Below, piece after piece: positions 28,988-38,991 of a stretch of 64,000 bases of DNA. The stretch comes from Lachnospiraceae bacterium. Lineage in GTDB: Bacteria; Bacillota; Clostridia; Lachnospirales; Lachnospiraceae. The DNA lies in assembly GCA_017450485.1 (NCBI GenBank), contig JAFSTN010000024.1:1-64000 (forward strand), in the 5' to 3' direction. A program made the position numbers and the translations under genes. Numbering within the stretch: position 1 is the first letter of the stretch; each line of letters opens with the position of its first letter. Below the pieces are notes generated by a model, which made no database searches, was not told where the DNA came from, and saw nothing but the letters and a program-made list of their open reading frames with translations.

Positions 28988-30097
28988 TTATGATACTGTC
29001 GTAAAGTTAATGGGCAGAACCAGATAAATATAACTGTCATTATCATCTCTGATAAAGCAGGGTGACTTGGGATTGACCATATACATATTTATCTCGTCAC
29101 TGTCTATGACTTTAAGGACATCCATAACAAACTTGGGATTGAAGCCTATCATGATATCCTTGCCTTCTTTGGTTATATCTATCTCTTCATCCATGCTTCC
29201 GAATGTGGAGTTGATCTTTAACTCAAGGCTTCCTTCTCTGATATCAACGATGATAGGTCTCTTATCACCTTCTTTGACCAGAAGAGTGGATCTGTCTATA
29301 CAATCAAACAGGTCTTTCTTGGATACGGTAACCTTGGTCTCATAATCCTTGGTTATCATCTGATCAACATTGAAATACTCACCTTCTATAAGTCTGGACA
29401 GAACCACGGTATTATCAAATTCAAAGAGAATATGATTCGGTGTAAAGAATATACTTACATTTTTGTCGGTATCATCACCGATTATCTTACTTATCTCGCT
29501 TAAGCTCTTACCGGGCACAACTACCTTTTTGGGTGAATACACATTTTTAAGCTTCACATTTCTTATAGAGATCCTGTGTCCGTCAAGAGATGCGACTCTC
29601 AGATTATCTTCATTGATATCAAAAAGCTCACCTGTCATCAAAGGACTGTTATCATTATCGGATATGGAGAATATTGTCTGTCTGATCACTTCTTTAAGTG
29701 TATATTGAGAAAGAGTGATACTGTCAGAATGATCAAGCTGTGCAAGAACCGGGAATTCATCGGCAGGCTTACCGATAATGTTAAACTTGGATTTCTCACA
29801 GCTTATATTTGCCTTAAGAGAAGCATCCGTAGTGATCGTTATATCACTGTCAGGGAGTTTTCTTATAATATCAAAAAGCATTCTGGCATCCAGAGCTATT
29901 TTTCCTTTTTCAGCTATATCTCCCTTAATAACGGTTTCTATACCCAGTTCCATATCATTCGCAACAAGCTTTATCTGATCAGCTTCCGCATCTATCAATA
30001 TGCACTGAAGTATTGACATGGTTGTTTTTGAAGGAACAGCTTTTGATACGATCGATACTCCGTTTAACAGTTCTGACTTTGTACAAATGATCTTCAT
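28988..30097 (-). CDS. dnaN: DNA polymerase III beta subunit (sliding clamp)
   Basis: 369 residues from ATG 30097, the typical length. Three clamp domains are recognisable, beginning MKIICTKSELLNGVSIVSKAV and ending in the YLVLPINF-type C-terminus used for partner binding. It encircles DNA and tethers polymerases. It follows dnaA by 168 bases, in the standard order. Confidence 0.98.
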   Translation of the reverse strand: MKIICTKSELLNGVSIVSKAVPSKTTMSILQCILIDAEADQIKLVANDMELGIETVIKGDIAEKGKIALDARMLFDIIRKLPDSDITITTDASLKANISCEKSKFNIIGKPADEFPVLAQLDHSDSITLSQYTLKEVIRQTIFSISDNDNSPLMTGELFDINEDNLRVASLDGHRISIRNVKLKNVYSPKKVVVPGKSLSEISKIIGDDTDKNVSIFFTPNHILFEFDNTVVLSRLIEGEYFNVDQMITKDYETKVTVSKKDLFDCIDRSTLLVKEGDKRPIIVDIREGSLELKINSTFGSMDEEIDITKEGKDIMIGFNPKFVMDVLKVIDSDEINMYMVNPKSPCFIRDDNDSYIYLVLPINFTTVS

Positions 30098-30265
30098 GGA
30101 TGAGCCTTTCTGTTTTTGTTTATTGATTAGATAAAAGTAATAATATTATTAGAGCGTGTATATATGTGTATAACCTTTAACATTATACTAAATATCAACT
30201 AAAATTGGAACTTTTAGTTGTTAATAACAGGTTGGATAAGTATCACTTTATCCATATTCTTCCGA
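30098..30265 (-). promoter_or_regulatory. dnaA-dnaN intergenic region
   Basis: 168 AT-rich bases. It contains a 9-bp perfect hairpin (CAACTAAAA 30196-30204 with TTTTAGTTG 30212-30220) and one near-consensus DnaA box TTATCCATA at 30248-30256 (one mismatch), with a looser GTTGGATAA at 30231-30239. It may hold the dnaN promoter; many Clostridia also have DnaA-box clusters here. Confidence 0.45.
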
Positions 30266-31621
30266 TCAGCTTTCGGTTATCCTTGATTTTATTGATTTTA
30301 TCCTTGTTGATAACTCTTCTTCGGATTTGATCCTTTCTTCGATATCATTAACTCCGTGCATGATGGTCGTATGATCCCTGTTGCTTAAGAGCTTACCTAT
30401 ATCCGAAAGTGATGCATCTGTCAGTTCCCTGCACAGATACATGACTATGAATCTGGGTTCCACGAACTTCGCATTTCTCTTTTTTCCGGTTACATCTTCA
30501 ACGAGTACATTATAATCATCACATACTTCCTTTAATATATAGGAAGGAGTGATCTCTTTGGGCTTATCGGGATATATGATGTCTTTCAGAGCTTCTTCGG
30601 CATTAGTCATGTTTATATCCACATTATTAAGCTTTGAGTAAGCCACTATCTTATTGAATGCACCTTCAAGCTCTCTGATATTTGATTTTATATTTGTAGC
30701 TATATAATTGAAAACTTCTTCATCTATATCCCTGCCTATCGATTTGGCTTTTTCGGCCAATATTGCCATCCTTGTCTCATAATCGGGCGGCTGGATATCG
30801 GCTATCAGCCCCATTCCGAATCTTGATCTGAATCTTTCATCCAGAGTTTCCATTTCTTTTGGAGGTTTATCCGATGACAGGATTATCTGTTTTCCGTTTT
30901 GATGAAGAGTATTGAATGTATTGAAAAACTCTTCCTGAGTGGATTCTTTTCCTATAATAAATTGAATATCATCTATTATAAGTACATCCACATATCTGTA
31001 TTTATCTCTTAATTTCTTGGTTGACGCCGGATTACCGCTTCTGATCGAATCGATGACCTCATTTGTAAACTGTTCTGAAGTAACATACAGTATCTTGGCA
31101 TTTGGATTGTTTTCCAATATAAAATGTCCGATGGAATGCATCAGATGAGTTTTGCCCAGACCCGCTCCTCCGTATAAAAACAAAGGATTATATATCTGTC
31201 CCGGAGATTCCGCTACAGCCAGACATGCCGAATGAGCCAGTTTATTGCTGCCACCGACTACGAATGAATTAAATTTATACTTGGGATTAAGATTTGCGGT
31301 CTCATAATTCAGGTTATATACGGGATCCTGACCTGCTCTCATAACATTTGACAGATCGGAATCCTTTTCGAGTCTGAAATTAATCTCATATATCCTGTCA
31401 AACATTTCGGATATGGTGACCTGGAAAAACCCCTTATATTTACTGGAAATATAATTAAGAGCATGGGACTGGTCCGATGGTATCAGTATGGTAACACTGT
31501 CATCGGTAACGGGACCTATCTTAAGAGGTTCGATCCATGTCGAATATGATACGTCTGAAAGTCCGTATTCATCCGCTATTTTTTCTTTAATCTGATCCCA
31601 GGAATCTTTAATATTATTCAT
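30266..31621 (-). CDS. dnaA: Chromosomal replication initiator DnaA
   Basis: 451 residues. Domain I (~1-75), a linker, the AAA+ domain with Walker A GGAGLGKT (151-158), Walker B LIIDDIQF and arginine-finger region ETLDERFRSRFGMG, then the domain IV helix-turn-helix with the DNA-binding signature DHTTIMHGVNDIE near the C-terminus. Binds TTATCCACA boxes and opens the origin. Transcribed away from the box cluster at 31.7-31.9 kb. Confidence 0.98.
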   Translation of the reverse strand: MNNIKDSWDQIKEKIADEYGLSDVSYSTWIEPLKIGPVTDDSVTILIPSDQSHALNYISSKYKGFFQVTISEMFDRIYEINFRLEKDSDLSNVMRAGQDPVYNLNYETANLNPKYKFNSFVVGGSNKLAHSACLAVAESPGQIYNPLFLYGGAGLGKTHLMHSIGHFILENNPNAKILYVTSEQFTNEVIDSIRSGNPASTKKLRDKYRYVDVLIIDDIQFIIGKESTQEEFFNTFNTLHQNGKQIILSSDKPPKEMETLDERFRSRFGMGLIADIQPPDYETRMAILAEKAKSIGRDIDEEVFNYIATNIKSNIRELEGAFNKIVAYSKLNNVDINMTNAEEALKDIIYPDKPKEITPSYILKEVCDDYNVLVEDVTGKKRNAKFVEPRFIVMYLCRELTDASLSDIGKLLSNRDHTTIMHGVNDIEERIKSEEELSTRIKSIKSRITES

Positions 31622-31650
31622 ATCGGTTACCTCAAAACGCTTTGAAACCT

Positions 31651-31679
31651 ATCTTACCTTAATGAAATTGATTTTTCAA
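31651..31679 (-). promoter_or_regulatory. dnaA promoter
   Basis: On the minus strand TTGAAA and TAAGAT with 17-base spacing, about 30 bases before the dnaA ATG. Two perfect DnaA boxes lie directly upstream (31699-31720), a layout that allows DnaA to control its own gene. Confidence 0.6.
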
Positions 31680-31955
31680 TGAAGTGATACCCACATAATG
31701 TGGATAACTTTTGTGGATAACTTGTATAAGTTTACATATATGATCATTTGTTATCGGATTATGTTTATCATGCTCAATAAAAGATAATCACCTTGCAAAC
31801 CCTTAAAATAAGGCATTTTATCAAATAATTAACAAAGTATAAACTTTTAATCAACCAGTTATCCACCCAGTTATCCACATAATGGGGATAAAATTATGGA
31901 AACCGAACACACTGTCTTAACATGTGTTTTTATAGCGATTTATAGGAATTATTTG
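31680..31955. other. oriC: oriC: DnaA-box cluster and AT-rich unwinding region
   Basis: Between dnaA and rpmH. Perfect 9-mers TGTGGATAA lie at 31699-31707 and 31712-31720 (13 bases apart, same orientation) and TTATCCACA at 31871-31879 (opposite orientation). Single-mismatch boxes lie at 31859-31867 (TTATCCACC) and 31883-31891 (TGGGGATAA). Between the two groups about 130 bases are strongly AT-rich (31740-31858), a good unwinding element. Genes diverge from here in both directions. Strand-skew reversal, which I could not compute, would confirm it. Confidence 0.85.
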
Positions 31956-31984
31956 TTGACTTAACGAAATCCTTTATATATAAT
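31956..31984 (+). promoter_or_regulatory. rpmH promoter
   Basis: TTGACT (31956-31961) and TATAAT (31979-31984), 17-base spacing, 45 bases before rpmH. It lies at the right edge of oriC. Confidence 0.75.
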
Positions 31985-32029
31985 CGGTTTGTTATCCTTT
32001 GGACATTATGTAAAGGAGGTGGATTACTT

Positions 32030-32164
32030 ATGAAGATGACATTTCAGCCCAAGAAGCGTCAGCGCAATAAAGTTCATGGATTCAGATCCAGAATGAGCTC
32101 TGCAGGCGGACGTAAAGTTCTGGCTTCAAGAAGAGCTAAGGGAAGACATAAATTAACAGTCTAA
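32030..32164 (+). CDS. rpmH: 50S ribosomal protein L34
   Basis: 44 residues, starting [12 protein letters not shown] and ending GRHKLTV, with the family core [26 protein letters not shown]. Very basic, exits the ribosome core region. ATG 32030 follows AAAGGAGGT at about eight bases. It is the first gene on the right arm from oriC, as in most bacteria. Confidence 0.98.
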   Translation: MKMTFQPKKRQRNKVHGFRSRMSSAGGRKVLASRRAKGRHKLTV

Positions 32165-32181
32165 CATCAGCGAAGCTTTTA

Positions 32182-32212
32182 GGCCGCATATGTATGTGGC
32201 CTTTTTTATATT
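32182..32212 (+). terminator. Terminator between rpmH and rnpA
   Basis: An 8-bp stem (GGCCGCAT with ATGTGGCC, one G-T pair) with a 4-base loop, followed by TTTTTTATATTTT. It begins 17 bases after the rpmH stop and ends just before the rnpA start, so it may hold rnpA expression below that of L34. Confidence 0.8.
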
Positions 32213-32217
32213 TTGTA

Positions 32218-32553
32218 TTGAAGAAAACAGAGTCGCTTAAAAACTCATACCAATTCGGATCCGTATACAAAAATGGCAGGTCTCGTGCCGACAAGTATTT
32301 AGTAATGTATGTCCTGGATAACCATACGGGATCAAACAGATTGGGAATCTCTGTCAGCAAAAAAGTAGGCAACAGCGTAGTGCGCCACCGTTTATGCCGG
32401 TTGATCAGAGAAGCTTACAGACTGCATGAGGATATGTTCAATAGTGGTTTGGACATAGCAGTGGTTGTGCGCAGGGGAGCATCGGATTGTGATTATCACA
32501 CCATAGAGAACTCCCTGATGCATCTGGCTAAGATTCATCATGTATCCGGGTGA
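32218..32553 (+). CDS. rnpA: Ribonuclease P protein component
   Basis: 111 residues from TTG 32218; the longer frame from ATG 32194 starts inside the terminator hairpin and is less likely. No clear ribosome-binding site precedes either. The start reads MKKTESLKNSYQFGSVYKNGRS, and the RNA-binding RNR motif region is GNSVVRHRLCRLIREAYR, with the middle Asn of RNR replaced by His. It binds RNase P RNA to mature tRNA 5' ends. It ends four bases before yidD. Confidence 0.93.
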   Translation: MKKTESLKNSYQFGSVYKNGRSRADKYLVMYVLDNHTGSNRLGISVSKKVGNSVVRHRLCRLIREAYRLHEDMFNSGLDIAVVVRRGASDCDYHTIENSLMHLAKIHHVSG

Positions 32554-32557
32554 TTAA

Positions 32558-32770
32558 ATGATGAAAAGATTTATTATTCAGATGATAAAGTTTTACAGAA
32601 AGTATCTTTCTCCGCTTAAGAGAACTAAATGTCCGTATTATCCCACATGTTCGGAATACGGGCTTGAGGCTGTTGAAAAATACGGAGCAGTCAAAGGAAG
32701 TGCCCTTGCAATGTGGAGAATTATGAGATGTAATCCTTTTTCAAAAGGAGGATATGATCCGGTTCCGTGA
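32558..32770 (+). CDS. yidD: Membrane protein insertion efficiency factor YidD
   Basis: 70 residues with the invariant block FYRKYLSPLKRTKCPYYPTCSEYGLEAVEKYG, including the Cys pair, and the ending NPFSKGGYDPVP. A small amphipathic membrane-associated protein that helps YidC. It is placed between rnpA and yidC, as usual. Confidence 0.96.
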   Translation: MMKRFIIQMIKFYRKYLSPLKRTKCPYYPTCSEYGLEAVEKYGAVKGSALAMWRIMRCNPFSKGGYDPVP

Positions 32771-32799
32771 TCTATCCATGATTGATCGGAGGTATTGAT

Positions 32800-34155
32800 T
32801 TGTCAGGAATCTTACTTACTCCCTATTCAGGAGCTATCCTCGGACCTATAGCGAAGGTTCTGGGATATCTGATGAATGGGATTTTTATTTTACTTGATAA
32901 GATCGGTTTGCCGAATATCGGTCTGACGATCATTATATTTACTATAGTGATCTATGGTCTGCTCACTCCATTAACCGTCAAGCAGCAGAAGTTTTCAAAA
33001 CTTTCCGCAAAGATGAATCCGGAGATCCAGGCTATACAGGCTAAATATAAAGATAAGAGGGATACCGAATCTTCCATGGCTATGCAGCAGGAGACCAAGG
33101 CTGTATATGCCAAATACGGTGTGTCTCCCTCGGGCAGTTGTGTTCAGTTACTGATTCAGATGCCCATTCTTTTTGCTCTTTACCGTGTTATCTATTCCAT
33201 ACCCGCATATGTTACAGAAGTCGGTAATACATTCAGAGTTCTGGCTGAGAAAATAGTTGGTCAGGATCAGGGCAGTTTTATAATGAATGCTTCGGTCGAT
33301 GACCTGAAGAGTGTGGCATCTGCGGTCGGTCAGTATTCCAAGAATCTTGAGCTGGATGGCAATCTGACCAACGGTATCATAGATGTACTCAATAAAGTAT
33401 CCACTGCAGATATGGCTGCACTTTCAGATCATTACGGACTTGCCAATCTTCAGTACAATGCCCAGAACATATTAAGTACATTTGATTCCGCAGGAAATAT
33501 GGTCAGTAAAGGTCTGATCGATACATATAATTATTTCCTCGGATTGAATATTGCGAATTCACCTCAGTATATGTTTACTGAAGGCTGGACTGATCACAGG
33601 TTCGGTCTGTGTCTGGGAGCCATACTTATACCTATTCTGGCTGCTCTTACCCAGTGGCTGAATGTTAAGCTTATGCCTCAGGCTGCTGATAATAACAATA
33701 ATTCAAATGCCGCTTCAGGTGATACCGGAGCTGCCATGCAGCAGTCCATGAAGACCATGAATATGATGATGCCTCTTATGTCGGCAGTCTTCTGTTTCAC
33801 TCTTCCCTCCGGTATGGGTATCTACTGGATCGCCGGTTCAGTGATCCGTACCATACAGCAGATATTCATCAATAAGCACATAGATAAGATGGATATTGAT
33901 GAGATCATCAGGAAAAATGAAGCCAAGGCCAAGAAGAAGATCGAGAAAGCAGGTGTTACCGCTCAGAAAATGCAGCAGTATGCTTCAATGAATACCAGAA
34001 GCATAAGTGACAGAGCCAATATCGGTTCCAAAGCTTCATCTGATTCTTCATCAGACAGCTCGTCCGCAGGCACGGGTAGCTATAAGCCGGCACCCGGGAG
34101 CCTGGCAGCCAAAGCCAATATGGTCAAGGAATATAACGAAAGAAACAATAAGTGA
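32800..34155 (+). CDS. yidC: Membrane protein insertase YidC/Oxa1
   Basis: 451 residues from TTG 32800, seven bases after GGAGG (32788-32792). A TTG at 32782 lies in front of that site, so it is less likely. Five hydrophobic segments of the Oxa1 core are visible: IGLTIIIFTIVIYGLLTPLTVKQQ, PSGSCVQLLIQMPILFALYRVI and PSGMGIYWIAGSVIRTIQQIFI. Between the second and later segments is an extra ~100-residue outside loop (VGQDQGSFIMNASVDDLKS onward), longer than in B. subtilis. The cytoplasmic C-terminus is Lys/Ser-rich. It inserts membrane proteins with or without SecYEG. Confidence 0.96.
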   Translation: MSGILLTPYSGAILGPIAKVLGYLMNGIFILLDKIGLPNIGLTIIIFTIVIYGLLTPLTVKQQKFSKLSAKMNPEIQAIQAKYKDKRDTESSMAMQQETKAVYAKYGVSPSGSCVQLLIQMPILFALYRVIYSIPAYVTEVGNTFRVLAEKIVGQDQGSFIMNASVDDLKSVASAVGQYSKNLELDGNLTNGIIDVLNKVSTADMAALSDHYGLANLQYNAQNILSTFDSAGNMVSKGLIDTYNYFLGLNIANSPQYMFTEGWTDHRFGLCLGAILIPILAALTQWLNVKLMPQAADNNNNSNAASGDTGAAMQQSMKTMNMMMPLMSAVFCFTLPSGMGIYWIAGSVIRTIQQIFINKHIDKMDIDEIIRKNEAKAKKKIEKAGVTAQKMQQYASMNTRSISDRANIGSKASSDSSSDSSSAGTGSYKPAPGSLAAKANMVKEYNERNNK

Positions 34156-34173
34156 TCGGAGGATTATATTGAT

Positions 34174-34860
34174 ATGGAATACGTTGAATTTACCGGCAAA
34201 ACCATAGAAGAAGCACTTACAGCTGCGTGTGAGCAGTTCTGTGCTACCAGTGATAAAGTTGAATACCATGTAGTTGAAGAAGGTGCTTCCGGTTTTCTCG
34301 GAATAGGTGCCAAGCAGGCTGTTATCAAGGCCAGAGTTAAGGATTCGGATGTAGTCAGCAAGGCAAAGAGCTTCCTTAATGATATATTTGCTTCCATGCA
34401 GATGGCTGTTGATACGGAAGCGGTTTATGATGATGTTGAAAAAGAGCTCTCCATAGAATTGTCGGGTGATGAAATGGGAGTACTGATCGGTAAGAGAGGT
34501 CAGACACTTGATTCTCTGCAGTATCTGGTTTCACTTGTTGTAAATAAGGGTGAAGATGAATATATCAGAGTCAAGGTCGATACCGAGAATTATCGTGAGC
34601 GTCGTAAACAGACACTTGAGAATCTTGCTAAGAATATGGCTTTCAAGGTTAAGAGATCACGCCGTGCCGTTTCTCTTGAGCCCATGAATCCTTATGAGAG
34701 AAGAGTTATACATTCCGTTCTTCAGGATGATAAATATGTTGAAACTCATTCAGAGGGTGAGGAGCCTTACAGATATGTAGTGATCACTCCCAAAAAGGGA
34801 GAATATTACAGCGATACCAGATCCGGCAGAGGTTACGGATCCAGAGGTCGCAGGTATTGA
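34174..34860 (+). CDS. jag: Jag / SpoIIIJ-associated RNA-binding protein
   Basis: 228 residues: an N-terminal Jag_N domain (EYVEFTGKTIEEALTAACEQF, GFLGIGAKQAVIKAR), a KH domain with the GxxG loop in LIGKRGQTLDSLQYLV, and an R3H domain with RRAVSLEPMNPYERRVIHSVL, ending in a Gly/Arg/Tyr tail. An RNA-binding protein (KhpB-like) tied to YidC in position and often in cell-envelope control. It starts 18 bases after yidC. Confidence 0.95.
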   Translation: MEYVEFTGKTIEEALTAACEQFCATSDKVEYHVVEEGASGFLGIGAKQAVIKARVKDSDVVSKAKSFLNDIFASMQMAVDTEAVYDDVEKELSIELSGDEMGVLIGKRGQTLDSLQYLVSLVVNKGEDEYIRVKVDTENYRERRKQTLENLAKNMAFKVKRSRRAVSLEPMNPYERRVIHSVLQDDKYVETHSEGEEPYRYVVITPKKGEYYSDTRSGRGYGSRGRRY

Positions 34861-34897
34861 TCTGTTGATCTGATCCGGATTTTGATCCGGTCGGGAT

Positions 34898-35629
34898 TCA
34901 GAGAGGTTTTTTATTCGGAAGACCTGCCTTACGCGGATATTTATCCGGTGTGGGACAGGTCTTTTTGATATTTATGAGTGTTCTGGTGATGTTCGAGTCG
35001 GGTAGAGTAAAGGTATTGACATCAGCAATTTCTCCGCCGAGTATCTTAACAGCGTTTTCCGCGGCCGATATTTCTTCGACGGCATTATCTCCCTTATAGG
35101 ATATGAATGATCCTCCGATCTTTACATATGGAAGTGCATATTCGGCGAGGATATTCAGTCCCGCTACGGCTCTGGATACCACGAGATCATAGGATTCGCG
35201 GATACCGGGTTCCTTGACATAGTCTTCCGCACGCATATCTACAGTATATATGCTGCCTGTATCGTTTAACTTAAGCTTCCCGATAACTTCATTCAGGAAC
35301 CTGATCCTTTTGGACAGAGAGTCAAGTAATGTGATATGGATATATGGATATGCTATCTTAAGCGGTATTCCGGGAAATCCCGCGCCCGTACCGATATCGA
35401 GGATACGGATATTCTGAATGTCAGACAGATTCGCTTCTTTTATCAGAGACAGTGAGTCGGCATAATGCTTGATGCAGCTCTCATTAAAATCCGTGATAGC
35501 TGTAAGATTCATAACTTTATTTGTCTTGATCAGCATGTCATGATACTTCAGAAACAGGGATATCTGATCATCCGTAAGCTCTATATTCAATTTTGACAGA
35601 GGTTCCGTGAGTTTTTTTATATTATTCAT
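34898..35629 (-). CDS. rsmG: 16S rRNA (guanine-527-N7) methyltransferase
   Basis: 243 residues. SAM-binding motif [20 protein letters not shown], then the family block [14 protein letters not shown] and [21 protein letters not shown]. Methylates G527 of 16S rRNA. It ends convergent to jag with 37 bases between them, and overlaps mnmG by eight bases. The usual orientation would be the same as jag; here the whole block is flipped. Confidence 0.96.
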   Translation of the reverse strand: MNNIKKLTEPLSKLNIELTDDQISLFLKYHDMLIKTNKVMNLTAITDFNESCIKHYADSLSLIKEANLSDIQNIRILDIGTGAGFPGIPLKIAYPYIHITLLDSLSKRIRFLNEVIGKLKLNDTGSIYTVDMRAEDYVKEPGIRESYDLVVSRAVAGLNILAEYALPYVKIGGSFISYKGDNAVEEISAAENAVKILGGEIADVNTFTLPDSNITRTLINIKKTCPTPDKYPRKAGLPNKKPL

Positions 35630-37556
35630 TATGATCCGGATTTTGGTAAGTCATATTTTTGAGAGCTACGAGAAGTACCGCTATGTCTGACGGAGACACT
35701 CCCGATATTCTGGAAGCCTGTCCTATATTTTCGGGTCTTATGGCTTTGAGCTTCTGTCGGGCTTCGAGACGCAGACTTTCGACTTTATCATAATCCATAT
35801 CAGACGGGATTCGTTTCTTCTCGTTCTTTTTGAATTCTTCTATCTGACTGTTCTGCCTCTCTATATATCCGCGGTATTTGATCTCTATCTCAACCTGCTC
35901 TATGACGTCACGGGGAAGGACCGGTCTGTCCGGATCCAGTTCCGCGAGGCTTTCATAATCAAGCTCGGGTCTGCACATGAGTTCTGCCAGTGTAAAAGCG
36001 GTTTTAAGTGGTGCGGATCCGTGTTTATCCATAAATTCCTGAACCGAAGCTTTACCGCCTACACTGACTGAATTAAGTCTTTCTATCTCGGATTCTATGA
36101 GTAATGCTTTGGTCATCGTTTTCTCATAATCCTCTTTTGATACCAGACCGGTTTCATATCCTGTCTTTCTGAGTCTGAGATCGGCATTATCCTGTCTGAG
36201 TATCAGTCTGTACTCCGCTCTGGATGTCATCATGCGGTATGGTTCATTGTTTTCTTTGGTTACGAGGTCATCTATCAATACTCCGATATAAGCCTGTGAT
36301 CTGTCGAGGATCACAGGATCCAGACCTTTAAGTTTGCGGGATGCATTGATACCTGCCATAAGCCCCTGTGCGGCAGCTTCTTCATAACCCGAGCTTCCGT
36401 TGAACTGTCCTGCGCAGAATAGTCCGGATATATCACGTAACTCCAGAGAAAGGGTGAGTTGTCCCGGACACAGGCAGTCATATTCTATAGCATAGGCGTT
36501 TCTGACCATATGACAGTGTTCCAGACCCGGCAGAGTTCTGTACATCTGTATCTGTACATCTTCGGGAAGGGATGATGACATTCCGCTTAGGTACATTTCA
36601 TTTGTATAGAGTCCTTCGGGTTCAATAAAAATCTGGTGTCTGTCCTTATCGGCAAATTTGACTACCTTATCTTCTATGGACGGACAATATCTGGGTCCTG
36701 TTCCTTCTATTACTCCGGCATAAATGGGTGATCTGTCGAGATTGGCTCTGATGATCTCATGTGTTTTCTCATTTGTATAAGTCAGGTAGCAGCTGACCTG
36801 TTCTTTTTGTATGGAATCGGGATCTGTGCTGTATGAGAAAGGAATTATGGGAACATCACCTTTCTGTTCTTCCATTTTGGAGAAATCCAGACTTCTCGCA
36901 TCCATTCTGGCTGGTGTACCGGTCTTGAATCGGCGCAGCTTCACACCTATATCGGTAAGTGCGGAGCTTAAATGGGTGGCTGCCTGTAATCCGTTCGGTC
37001 CGGTATAGGTTATGGCTTCACCGCAGAGACACCTGGCATTTAAGTAAGTTCCTGTAGCTATGATGACCGCCTGACAGTGATATACCGTTCCGTTAAATGT
37101 TTTGACTCCGGTTATTTTTTTTCTGTTTTGATCCTGATCATATTCTGTCAGTATCTCACAGACTTCTCCCTGTCTGATGTAGAGATTCTGCTGATTCTCC
37201 AAAACCTTGCGCATCGACTTTGAGTATTCCGATTTATCGGCCTGTGCTCTGAGAGAATGTACTGCGGGACCTTTTGAAGCATTGAGCATACGTGACTGGA
37301 TGAAGGTCTTGTCTATATTTTTGCCCATTTCACCACCCAGCGCATCGAGCTCTCTGACCAGGTGTCCTTTGGAGGTCCCGCCTATATTGGGGTTGCACGG
37401 CATCATTGCTATAGATTCGATAGAAACGGTAAATATGACGGTTTCAAATCCGAGTCTTGAGCATGCAAGTGCGGCTTCGCATCCGGCATGACCTGCTCCT
37501 ATGACACATACATCGGTATAGTATTCGGTTCTGTTTTCCAGGTATTCACACTTCAT
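35622..37556 (-). CDS. mnmG: tRNA uridine-5-carboxymethylaminomethyl modification enzyme MnmG
   Basis: 644 residues. The N-terminal FAD-binding motif [19 protein letters not shown] is followed by [22 protein letters not shown]-like sequence and the [21 protein letters not shown] segment, then a helical C-terminus. With MnmE it modifies U34 of several tRNAs. It lies 25 bases downstream of mnmE on the minus strand. Overlap with rsmG is eight bases. Confidence 0.97.
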   Translation of the reverse strand: MKCEYLENRTEYYTDVCVIGAGHAGCEAALACSRLGFETVIFTVSIESIAMMPCNPNIGGTSKGHLVRELDALGGEMGKNIDKTFIQSRMLNASKGPAVHSLRAQADKSEYSKSMRKVLENQQNLYIRQGEVCEILTEYDQDQNRKKITGVKTFNGTVYHCQAVIIATGTYLNARCLCGEAITYTGPNGLQAATHLSSALTDIGVKLRRFKTGTPARMDARSLDFSKMEEQKGDVPIIPFSYSTDPDSIQKEQVSCYLTYTNEKTHEIIRANLDRSPIYAGVIEGTGPRYCPSIEDKVVKFADKDRHQIFIEPEGLYTNEMYLSGMSSSLPEDVQIQMYRTLPGLEHCHMVRNAYAIEYDCLCPGQLTLSLELRDISGLFCAGQFNGSSGYEEAAAQGLMAGINASRKLKGLDPVILDRSQAYIGVLIDDLVTKENNEPYRMMTSRAEYRLILRQDNADLRLRKTGYETGLVSKEDYEKTMTKALLIESEIERLNSVSVGGKASVQEFMDKHGSAPLKTAFTLAELMCRPELDYESLAELDPDRPVLPRDVIEQVEIEIKYRGYIERQNSQIEEFKKNEKKRIPSDMDYDKVESLRLEARQKLKAIRPENIGQASRISGVSPSDIAVLLVALKNMTYQNPDHNE

Positions 37557-37581
37557 TGCTGTAATCTGTTCTGTTTATTGA

Positions 37582-38991
37582 TCATTTTCCCATGCAGAAC
37601 TTTGAGAAGATCTCATTCACTATGTCCTCGTTTACTTCCGCTCCCGTGATACGGGCAAGCGCTCTGTATGCATCGGTTAAGTCTATGCAATACAGATCTT
37701 CGGAAACTCCCGCTTCGATGGATGATCTTACTTTATCCAGTGAGATAATGGCTTCTTTGAGACATTCCACATGTCTGAGATTGGTGATGATCATCTGATG
37801 ATCGGATTTCAGATCACCGTTGTAGAACATTTCTCTGATCGCGGACTTAAGTTCCGACAGACCTTCCATGGTGATCATGGATGTAGACAGTATCACATCC
37901 GGATCGATATCATGCTTTGCGAATTCTTCTTTGATCTGGTTTGCGTGATCTGCGGAATCAGAGTTGTCTGTCAGATCACATTTGTTTAGCAGGAGTATCA
38001 GTCCGGATGATCTGAGCAGTTCACACAGTGTCGGGTCCTCGAGATTTAAATCGGTAGATGCGTCTGCCACATATATGATCAGGTCTGAGTCTCTGGCTGA
38101 ATCTATTGCCCGTTTTACCCCGATCCTTTCGATCTCATCATCGGTTTCCCTGATACCGGCAGTATCAGTCAGAATGATGGTAACATCATCCAGTCTGACG
38201 GTTTCGGTCAGTGTATCTCTGGTAGTGCCGGGTACATTGGTTACTATAGCTCTGTTATCTCCGTAGAGCAGATTCATCAATGATGATTTTCCGGCATTCG
38301 GATTACCCAGTATGCTTGTACGGATTCCTTCTGTCAGCAGTCTTCCCTCATCATAGGATTTGATCAGTTTCCGTATATCCGATGAAATCCGGTCGATCTT
38401 TGCAGACAGTTCATCACTGTAATCATTTATGTCATAACTGTCCGGATCGTCCAGCACCGCTTCTATGTGAGCGATTTCATATAATATATCAGAACATATG
38501 TTATCTAATAGTCGGTACAGTTCGCCTCTTAACTGACGGACTGACTGGTCCAGGGCTGTATCGGATGAAGCCCTGATAGTATCCATTACTGCTTCCGCTC
38601 TGGTCAGATCCAGACGTCCGTTCAAGAATGCCCTCTTCGTAAACTCACCTGGATCTGCTAAACGCGCCCCGGTGTTAAGAACTGTATCCAATATGTTCCG
38701 ACACATCCTTACTCCGCCATGACAGTTGATCTCTACCACATCTTCCCTGGTATATGAGTTGGGTGCTTTCATGACGGAGATCATGACTTCGTCCATGATC
38801 TCTCCGTTGTCGTTAACTATATATCCGTAGTGTATGGTGTGAGATTTCTGTGACTTGAGATTATGTATGCCGTTCTTATTTGTATAGATCCGATCTGCTA
38901 TGCTGATCGCATCCTGTCCGCTGATCCTTATGATACCTATACCGGATTCGGACAGGGCAGTCGAGATAGATGCAATGGTATCTTTATTCAT
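37582..38991 (-). CDS. mnmE: tRNA modification GTPase MnmE
   Basis: 469 residues. N-terminal formyl-THF-binding-type domain (STALSESGIGIIRISG), a central G domain with P-loop GNPNAGKSSLMNLL, NVPGTTRDT switch region, DTAGIRETDD and NKCD, and the C-terminal catalytic end FCMGK (C-x-G-K). It works with MnmG on the tRNA wobble uridine. It overlaps the upstream hydrolase gene by eight bases. Confidence 0.97.
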   Translation of the reverse strand: MNKDTIASISTALSESGIGIIRISGQDAISIADRIYTNKNGIHNLKSQKSHTIHYGYIVNDNGEIMDEVMISVMKAPNSYTREDVVEINCHGGVRMCRNILDTVLNTGARLADPGEFTKRAFLNGRLDLTRAEAVMDTIRASSDTALDQSVRQLRGELYRLLDNICSDILYEIAHIEAVLDDPDSYDINDYSDELSAKIDRISSDIRKLIKSYDEGRLLTEGIRTSILGNPNAGKSSLMNLLYGDNRAIVTNVPGTTRDTLTETVRLDDVTIILTDTAGIRETDDEIERIGVKRAIDSARDSDLIIYVADASTDLNLEDPTLCELLRSSGLILLLNKCDLTDNSDSADHANQIKEEFAKHDIDPDVILSTSMITMEGLSELKSAIREMFYNGDLKSDHQMIITNLRHVECLKEAIISLDKVRSSIEAGVSEDLYCIDLTDAYRALARITGAEVNEDIVNEIFSKFCMGK

